Assembly (NCBI GenBank): GCA_036003885.1
Contig: DASYSA010000294.1
Coordinates: forward strand, 1-13,133
Reading direction: 5' to 3'
DNA: 13,133 bases
Origin: DASYSA01 sp036003885
Lineage (GTDB): Bacteria > Acidobacteriota > Blastocatellia > UBA7656
Shown: piece by piece, positions 8,262 through 13,133 of the stretch
Position numbering within the stretch: the stretch's first letter is position 1
Layout of the letters: every line of letters begins with the position of its first letter
Made by a program: the position numbers and the translations under genes
The notes under the pieces: generated by a model
Database searches by the model: none
Told to the model about the DNA's origin: nothing
Seen by the model: only the letters and a program-made list of their open reading frames with translations

Positions 8262-10682
8262 CTACTCGTACCTCAGCGCGATCATCGGATCGATTTTGAT
8301 CGCTCTCCGGGCGGGAATGTAGCTCGCCAACAGCGCCACACCCGCAAGCACTACAGGAACCAAAATGAAGGTCAACGGATCCTGTGCGCTCACCTCGAAC
8401 AACTCGGACGCCATCCATTGAGTTACGACGAAGGCAGTCCCCAGCCCTATCCCCAGGCCGATAGCCGCGAACAAGGCCGCTTGCCCCAACACCAGCTTCA
8501 GTACGTCCGAAGATTTTGCTCCCAGGGCCATTCGAATGCCTATCTCGTGTTTCCGGCTGGCAACGGAGTAAGACATAACGCCGTACACTCCCATTGCCGC
8601 GAGCAGCAGAGCAACCGCTGCGAAAAACCCCAGCAGTAAGGTCAAGAACCGCTTACGTGCTGTTGACTCAGAGAGGTACTGGCTCATTGGCTGAATCCCG
8701 CGCACAGGTTGATCTTTGTCGATCTCGTAGATCTCACGCTTGATGGCAGCCGCGAGAAGCAAAGGGTCCGACACCGTTTTGACGACGATGCTCATTGATC
8801 CCATCGGTTCCTGTGTGTCGGCCAGATAGATTTCGGTCTGATCCAACCCGTCAAGAGTACTCTGCTTGACGTCCGCCACCACGCCGACTATTTCGAGGTA
8901 GGGGCCTTGACCTTCTGGGAATCCCTGTTTGATGCGTTTACCTATGGGATCGTCGTTCGGCCACCAGCGATCGGCCATACTCTTATTGATGATCGTGACG
9001 CGGGGTGAATTGGCGTTGTCAAAATCAGTGAAGTGACGGCCGCGCAGCAATGGGATCTCCATCAACTGGAAGTACTGGGGATCCACAACGTTGATTAGAG
9101 TGCTTGGCAGCTCAGACTGAGCTGGGATGGGGCGCCCTTCGACCACATAGACTGATCCCCAGGCGCCGCCGGTCAGCGGAAGCGAAAGCGCCACGGCCGC
9201 CGACTGCACGCCCGGCAGCGCACTGATTCGCTCAGTCGCCTGTTTGAAAAAGGACCGCCGTTCGGCCCCCTTGTATTTCGATTCCGGCAGGCTCACATCG
9301 AGCGCCAGCACGTTTTGTGCGTTGAAGCCAGGGTCTACCGCGTACAGGCGAACTATGCTTCGCGCCAGCAGTCCCGCTCCTATCACCACTATCACCGCGA
9401 GCGCGACCTCCGTTATCAGAAATCCCACTTTCAACAACTCGCGCGAGCTTCCGGACATCCGGCCCCGCGCGCCTTGTTTCAGCGCGGCGGTCAAATCCAC
9501 CTTCGAAGCAAACAGCGCCGGTGCGAGTCCAAAGACAATTCCGGTAAGCATAGACACACCCAACGTGTAGCAGAGCACTACTGCATCTACTCGGGTGTTG
9601 CTGAGGCGCGGGATGTCCTGGGGTGCGATCTTAAGCAGCGGCTCCATGCCCCACAGCATCAACAAGAGACCGAGCCCTCCGCCGATCAGCGAAAGGAGGA
9701 CGCTTTCAGTAAGCAACTGACGCAGCAATCTGGCGCGGCTCGCTCCAATGGCTGCCCGAATCGCTATTTCGTTTTGACGCGTCGTCGCTCGTGACAGGAG
9801 CAAGTTGGCTACGTTGGCGCACGAGATCAGCAACACCAGCCCCACTGCAGCCAGAAGCAAATACATTCCGGCGCGCACTTTGCCGAAGCGAAATTCGTAG
9901 AGAGAAATCGTCTCGACGCTCTGACCGCCGTTTGATTTTGGATACTGTTGTTCAAGGCGGCTTGCGATCACGTTCAAATCGGCTTGCGCACGTTCGGGTG
10001 ATACGCCTGCCTTCAGCCGGGCCAGTACGCGAAGTCCGGGATGATTCACTCGGTCTTGCCAAATAGCACCAGCTGCCTGGCGACCAGTCGAAACGTAGAT
10101 CTCCGCGGGCTGAATGAAGAACTGAAAGCCTGCTGGCATCACTCCAACGACTGTGCTTGAAACTCCGTCCAGGTTAAGCGACCTCCCAATGATATCCCGG
10201 TTGCCTCCGAAGCGGCTCTGCCACAGGCGATAGCTCAGAACCACAACCCGGGTCGCTCCGGGCTTGTCGTCCGCCTCGGTCAACACGCGCCCAAGCAGGG
10301 CGTCCCCGCCGAGAAGCGAAAAGAAGTCAGCCGACACTTCACCTCCAAGCACGCGCACCGGTTCGTCGCCATCCGTCAGATTGAATCCAAACAACCGGTA
10401 CGCAGCCATGGATTCGAACGACTCATTCTGGTCCCGCCAATCGGTGAAGTTCGGCCACGCAACACTCATCGTGCCAATTTCAGGGTTGTGCTCCGAAAGG
10501 ACTACCAATCGATCCGGGTCCGGATAGGGCAGCGATCTGAGCAGCACCGAGTTAACCACGTTGAAGATGGTAGTGTTGGCTCCGATGCCCAACGCGAGGG
10601 TCAGGACAGCTATGGCAGTAAAGCCGGGCCGCTTAACCAGCATCCTCACAGCGTAACGAAGGTCCTGGATTAGAGTTTCCAT
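8262..10682 (-). CDS. ADOP-family permease (ADOP A)
   Basis: An 806-residue duplicated MacB-core/FtsX permease. Helices are predicted at about 20-46, 272-296, 320-348, 366-388, 416-440, 677-704, 728-753 and 768-789, giving two periplasmic cores and two three-helix FtsX domains. Motifs are NEIAIRAAIGA (304-314) and HEIGIRMALGA (712-722); the first has Asn in place of the usual Arg. The C-terminus is PARRAIKIDPMIALRYE. The ATG follows AAAGGA (10688-10693) with five bases between, a good site that abuts the first GTCATTT-type heptamer. It is the first intact permease after the TGDG-repeat DUF4097 gene, 88 bases upstream, and I infer that the two form one functional pair, mirroring the 22-base pairing of the other DUF4097 gene with the truncated ADOP. 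No ATPase is seen. Substrate unknown. Confidence 0.95.
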   Translation of the reverse strand: METLIQDLRYAVRMLVKRPGFTAIAVLTLALGIGANTTIFNVVNSVLLRSLPYPDPDRLVVLSEHNPEIGTMSVAWPNFTDWRDQNESFESMAAYRLFGFNLTDGDEPVRVLGGEVSADFFSLLGGDALLGRVLTEADDKPGATRVVVLSYRLWQSRFGGNRDIIGRSLNLDGVSSTVVGVMPAGFQFFIQPAEIYVSTGRQAAGAIWQDRVNHPGLRVLARLKAGVSPERAQADLNVIASRLEQQYPKSNGGQSVETISLYEFRFGKVRAGMYLLLAAVGLVLLISCANVANLLLSRATTRQNEIAIRAAIGASRARLLRQLLTESVLLSLIGGGLGLLLMLWGMEPLLKIAPQDIPRLSNTRVDAVVLCYTLGVSMLTGIVFGLAPALFASKVDLTAALKQGARGRMSGSSRELLKVGFLITEVALAVIVVIGAGLLARSIVRLYAVDPGFNAQNVLALDVSLPESKYKGAERRSFFKQATERISALPGVQSAAVALSLPLTGGAWGSVYVVEGRPIPAQSELPSTLINVVDPQYFQLMEIPLLRGRHFTDFDNANSPRVTIINKSMADRWWPNDDPIGKRIKQGFPEGQGPYLEIVGVVADVKQSTLDGLDQTEIYLADTQEPMGSMSIVVKTVSDPLLLAAAIKREIYEIDKDQPVRGIQPMSQYLSESTARKRFLTLLLGFFAAVALLLAAMGVYGVMSYSVASRKHEIGIRMALGAKSSDVLKLVLGQAALFAAIGLGIGLGTAFVVTQWMASELFEVSAQDPLTFILVPVVLAGVALLASYIPARRAIKIDPMIALRYE

Positions 10683-10693
10683 AATGGTCCTTT

Positions 10694-10770
10694 GTCATTC
10701 GTCACTTGCCATTTGCCCCTTGTCATTTGTCATTTGTCAGTCACTATTGGCACGTCGACAAATGACAAAT
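10694..10770. repeat. GTCATTT-type heptamer repeat with inverted arm upstream of ADOP A
   Basis: Seven consecutive units in 7-base register: GTCATTC, GTCACTT, GCCATTT, GCCCCTT, GTCATTT, GTCATTT, GTCAGTC (10694-10742). Facing them, GACAAATGACAAAT (10757-10770) is an exact 14-base inverted match to 10725-10738 across an 18-base loop. It lies between the TGDG DUF4097 stop, which begins at the next base, and the ADOP A ribosome-binding site. The unit differs in sequence from the CGTTTTA family in the other gaps but has the same period and the same inverted design. Confidence 0.85.
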
Positions 10771-11664
10771 CTACAGCTTCTCGATCTTGATTGAGCCGTC
10801 ACCGCTCCTCAATGTCAGGAGCTTGCCCCCGCCGTTCATCTGGCCCTTTATGTCATTCTTCCCGGTGCGCCCGGAGATCGTCACCGGAACGCCCAGGTCC
10901 AGGTGTCCGTCGCCTGTGTGCATATCAATGTCTGCCGCCAGGTCCGCGGGCACGCGCATCGTGAGGCCGCCATCGCCCGTGCGCAGATTCCAGTCTTCCG
11001 TCATTCTGGAACCATGCAGGGCAGTCGCCTCGACGCCGCCATCTCCGGTCTTGACATCGAGCACGTCAAACCGTCCGCTGACCTTTACTCGACCGTCGCC
11101 GGTTTCGGCGTGTAGAGCGCCCTCGAAGGCCTCAACCTCGATTCGTCCGTCACCGGTGTGGAGAGTGACGTTGCCTTTGCAGCCGTCCAGCTTGACCGGG
11201 CCATCTCCGGTATTCGCCTGCAATCTTCCCTCGACATCGCTGATCGTCAGGTGCCCGTCTCCGCTTTGCAGATTCACCTCGCCGTTGATGCCGCTCAAAT
11301 CGATGTTGCCGTCCCCCGTCTTGATGTTCAGATTCGCTCGCCTGGGCACGCGAAGTTCGACATCAACTCGCCGGTTACCGAAGTCGATTCGAGCCCACCT
11401 GCGCGGGAACCGGACCTCCAGCTGGACCTCGTCGCCGTTTTGACGGTCAAAGATCTGAATGCCGTCCGAGCCGATCTTCCAATTGTGAGTGGTGATTCGG
11501 GCTTCAATTGTATTGCTCTCGGAATCGGAGGCGGTGATGTGGATGTTGGCGTCCCCGGTCTCGACCCTCAAACGCGGAGTCCCAGTCACTTTGAAATCCT
11601 TCGACCATTGGTCCGGAGCCTGCGCCGGCAATGGAGTCAGAAGCAGAACCAGTGCTAATAACAT
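10771..11664 (-). CDS. Secreted DUF4097-type beta-solenoid protein with TGDG repeats
   Basis: A 297-residue protein with a hydrophobic N-terminus (about 2-13) and a likely cleavage after AQA (14-16), so probably exported; the N-region lacks Lys or Arg, which is atypical for a signal peptide. The mature part is a repeat protein: TGDA (36), then TGDG or SGDG at residues 116, 134, 152, 170, 188, 206, 229, 250 and 287. Five successive intervals from 116 to 206 are exactly 18 residues, and each turn is followed by an alternating hydrophobic strand, as expected for a right-handed beta-solenoid of the DUF4097 (putative adhesin-like) family. I chose the ATG at 11662-11664 because AAGGAGG lies seven bases upstream; a TTG six bases earlier would touch that site. 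It lies 25 bases after the truncated ADOP and 88 before ADOP A. Its role is unknown; an envelope partner of the permease is an inference. Confidence 0.9.
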   Translation of the reverse strand: MLLALVLLLTPLPAQAPDQWSKDFKVTGTPRLRVETGDANIHITASDSESNTIEARITTHNWKIGSDGIQIFDRQNGDEVQLEVRFPRRWARIDFGNRRVDVELRVPRRANLNIKTGDGNIDLSGINGEVNLQSGDGHLTISDVEGRLQANTGDGPVKLDGCKGNVTLHTGDGRIEVEAFEGALHAETGDGRVKVSGRFDVLDVKTGDGGVEATALHGSRMTEDWNLRTGDGGLTMRVPADLAADIDMHTGDGHLDLGVPVTISGRTGKNDIKGQMNGGGKLLTLRSGDGSIKIEKL

Positions 11665-11678
11665 AGTCAATCCTCCTT
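11665..11678 (-). promoter_or_regulatory. Ribosome-binding site that fixes the DUF4097 (TGDG) start
   Basis: AAGGAGG on the minus strand (11672-11678), seven bases before the ATG at 11664. This is the strongest Shine-Dalgarno in the window. It excludes the in-frame TTG at 11668-11670, which would sit only one base from it. Confidence 0.8.
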
Positions 11679-11689
11679 AACATTCGTTC

Positions 11690-12139
11690 TTAGTACTCAG
11701 TCACAGTGATCGTGATGGCCGGAAACGTGCGTCCCTCCTTCGGCCTGACGCCGAGAATCCGGAAGAAGCTCGCAGAGACCATCGCGCCTTGAATCGCTTC
11801 GGGTTCCGGATCACCCGTCAGATTGAAGCGGGTGTCCAGGGAAGCGGTCCATGCTCCGACCTCCTCGAACGACTCGCTCTGGTCTTCGACGTCGGTGAAG
11901 TTTGGGAATGAAAAAGGACGCCGCGAAGGGACCGACTTCGGATCTTTTTGCCAGAGCACCACGAGCCGGTCAGGATCGGCAAAAGGCAACGGGCGCAGCA
12001 GCACTGCATGGATGACACTAAAGATCGCCGTGTTAGCACCGATCCCCAGCGCAAGCGTGAGGACCGCGGCCGCTGTGAAACCGCGCTTCTTGAGCAGCAG
12101 TCTCAGGCTGTGGCGCAGGTCCTTCCAGAGTGCTTCCAT
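11690..12139 (-). pseudogene. Truncated ADOP permease: N-terminal 139 residues only
   Basis: An open frame of 149 codons that matches the start of the four intact ADOPs: the cytoplasmic stub, TM1 at about 23-46 with the LGIGANTAIFSVI signature, and the beginning of the first periplasmic core down to the GRTF motif (136-139). The intact copies continue there with an acidic stretch and a conserved LSY/LSH-x-LW segment; here ten unrelated residues (PAITITVTEY) and a TAA follow, so homology ends near position 11722. About 650 residues, including all FtsX helices, are missing, and no C-terminal piece remains in the window. The start keeps an excellent site (GGAGGAG, 12146-12152, six bases upstream) and lies 22 bases after the upstream DUF4097 gene. 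It could still be translated as a one-helix periplasmic protein, but loss of function by deletion is the simpler reading. Confidence 0.85.
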
Positions 12140-12161
12140 CGGCTACTCCTCCACGACGGTC

Positions 12162-13001
12162 TCAGTTGCTCGCCTTCAGTCCTACCTTGCCTCGGTCCGT
12201 ATGTATCAAAAGTTTCGGCCCGCCCCCGTTGATGTCGCCCTCAACCCGGTCTCTGAACTTGCTGGCGGATATCGCAAACTCGCTATCGAAATCCGCTCGC
12301 CGGCCGACGTTAGCGCTGACCGATAGGCCTTGTGTTCGAGGAAGCTTCAACTCGACTTCGCCGCGGGAGACGTCGAGTCTCGAGTCCCCGCTGATCTGGA
12401 GTGGTCCGACCGTCAGATCGGACCTGTCCATCTCTACAGTTAACGTACCCCGCAATCCGGAGAGTGCAGAGTTTCCACATCTGTCCATTTTCAAACGGAT
12501 GTCGCCGCCGAGGTCGTGCGCAGTCACCTTACCGCGATCGCTCTTGAGGTTCAGTGTTCCGTCAATACCTCCAAGCTCGACCTCCGTCCTGTCTGTGTCG
12601 AGGAGGAGACTCATGTGTCGCGGCGCTTGAATCTCAAAGTCCACATCGGGCAGGGTGCGTGACAGGCCGGCCAAGCCATCTCGCGGCACGTCGTCATAGA
12701 TCGGCCTGATCGAAAGCTCGTGCGCATCGCCCAACACTTCGATGCGGACAGCCTCTATGGCCCGTCGCGCGTAGTCCGCGTCTACTCGCTCTTTCATAAC
12801 AATGCGCGCTATGATCTGCACTTGATTGCGATCCCAACCGGTTAGCTTGACGGTGCCTTTGGTCGAGTTGATTTTCAACTCGCCGCCCGAGGTGAAGTCA
12901 ACAGTTCTAGCGAAGTCTTTGGATTGACCGCCCAACGCAAGGCTCGGCACAGCAATCAGCGCCAGGAATGCGGCTGCACATTTGAGACGATTTCGAATCA
13001 T
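12162..13001 (-). CDS. Secreted DUF4097-type beta-solenoid protein with DR turns
   Basis: A 279-residue protein with a standard signal peptide: a basic N-region (R3, R5, K7), a hydrophobic core (about 8-22) and a likely cleavage near LALGG (21-25). Mature residues share features with the TGDG protein: SKDF just after the signal (27-30), a repetitive beta-rich middle, and an NGGG element (258-261) before a last turn. Its turns read TDRT (136), SDRG (154), MDRC (172), MDRS (191) and TDRG (268), with 18-19 residues between the first four, so Asp-Arg takes the place of Gly-Asp-Gly. I call it DUF4097-type, an adhesin-like beta-solenoid family of unknown function. The ATG at 12999-13001 is preferred over one four codons upstream because GGAGG (13007-13011) lies five bases before it and the upper ATG has no such site. 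It is the first gene of the cluster; a promoter is not obvious. Confidence 0.85.
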   Translation of the reverse strand: MIRNRLKCAAAFLALIAVPSLALGGQSKDFARTVDFTSGGELKINSTKGTVKLTGWDRNQVQIIARIVMKERVDADYARRAIEAVRIEVLGDAHELSIRPIYDDVPRDGLAGLSRTLPDVDFEIQAPRHMSLLLDTDRTEVELGGIDGTLNLKSDRGKVTAHDLGGDIRLKMDRCGNSALSGLRGTLTVEMDRSDLTVGPLQISGDSRLDVSRGEVELKLPRTQGLSVSANVGRRADFDSEFAISASKFRDRVEGDINGGGPKLLIHTDRGKVGLKASN

Positions 13002-13011
13002 AGGTTCCTCC
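13002..13011 (-). promoter_or_regulatory. Ribosome-binding site that fixes the first DUF4097 start
   Basis: GGAGG at 13007-13011 on the minus strand, five bases before the ATG at 13001. It overlaps the codons after an upper in-frame ATG (13011-13013), which has no purine-rich site in front of it, so the shorter protein starting MIRNR is favoured; that also gives a normal signal peptide. Confidence 0.7.
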
Positions 13012-13013
13012 AT

Positions 13014-13133
13014 TCACGAGGGGACTAACCAATCGGCGTGCCAGCGAGAGGAGTAGAGGACTGAGGACTTCTAGCTGCGAAACGCCCGCCCCTGTAAATG
13101 TAAGGTTTAAGAGACTTCCCCAGAATCTTTGCT
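13014..13133. other. Right margin, likely leader and promoter region of the cluster
   Basis: This 120-base stretch lies upstream of the first DUF4097 gene and must hold part of its leader. Apart from the GAGGACT-type run I see no gene. An AT-richer stretch at about 13096-13112 could contain promoter elements, but no pair of -35 and -10 boxes is clear enough to call. Confidence 0.35.
13048..13069. repeat. Short GAGGACT-type heptamer run upstream of the first gene
   Basis: GAGGAGT (13048-13054), one extra A, then GAGGACT (13056-13062) and GAGGACT (13063-13069). Two exact units and one near unit, about 50 bases upstream of the first start codon. This is short, so it could be chance, but the 7-base period matches the other gaps. 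Confidence 0.5.

Overview
The window looks like an accessory chromosomal segment of an Acidobacteriota genome. The main reason is a row of four full-length ADOP-type permeases (acidobacterial duplicated orphan permeases: MacB-like periplasmic core plus FtsX domain, twice per protein) with no ABC ATPase gene beside them, an arrangement typical of that phylum. GC-rich coding with short AT-rich heptamer repeats between genes fits this. I cannot assign a class from the sequence alone.

Every gene I can support lies on the minus strand, so transcription runs from high to low coordinates. In that order: (1) a secreted DUF4097-type beta-solenoid protein (13001-12162); (2) a truncated ADOP that keeps only its first ~139 residues (12139-11690); (3) a second secreted DUF4097-type protein with a regular TGDG repeat (11664-10771); (4) ADOP A (10682-8262); (5) ADOP B (8153-5682); (6) ADOP C (5541-3094); (7) a remnant of a Uma2-family endonuclease gene (2973-2839) in a 525-base gap; (8) ADOP D (2568-193). 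Gaps grow from 22 and 25 bases at the 5' end, which suggests translational coupling, to 88, 108, 140 and 525 bases downstream.

The 5' half reads as two copies of a [DUF4097 - ADOP] pair: the first pair has lost most of its permease, the second is intact, and ADOPs B, C and D extend the array. The solenoid proteins are probably exported and the permeases sit in the inner membrane with two large periplasmic domains each, so they could act together at the cell envelope. No substrate can be inferred.

The most unusual non-coding signal is a set of 7-base-period repeats in the gaps. In three gaps they form facing inverted arms: CGTTTTA-type units between ADOPs C and B and between B and A, and GTCATTT-type units between ADOP A and the DUF4097 gene. 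A single CGTTTCG-type arm follows the ADOP C stop, and a short GAGGACT-type run lies upstream of the first gene. They look like dispersed heptamer repeats able to fold in RNA; none has a T-tract like a classical terminator.
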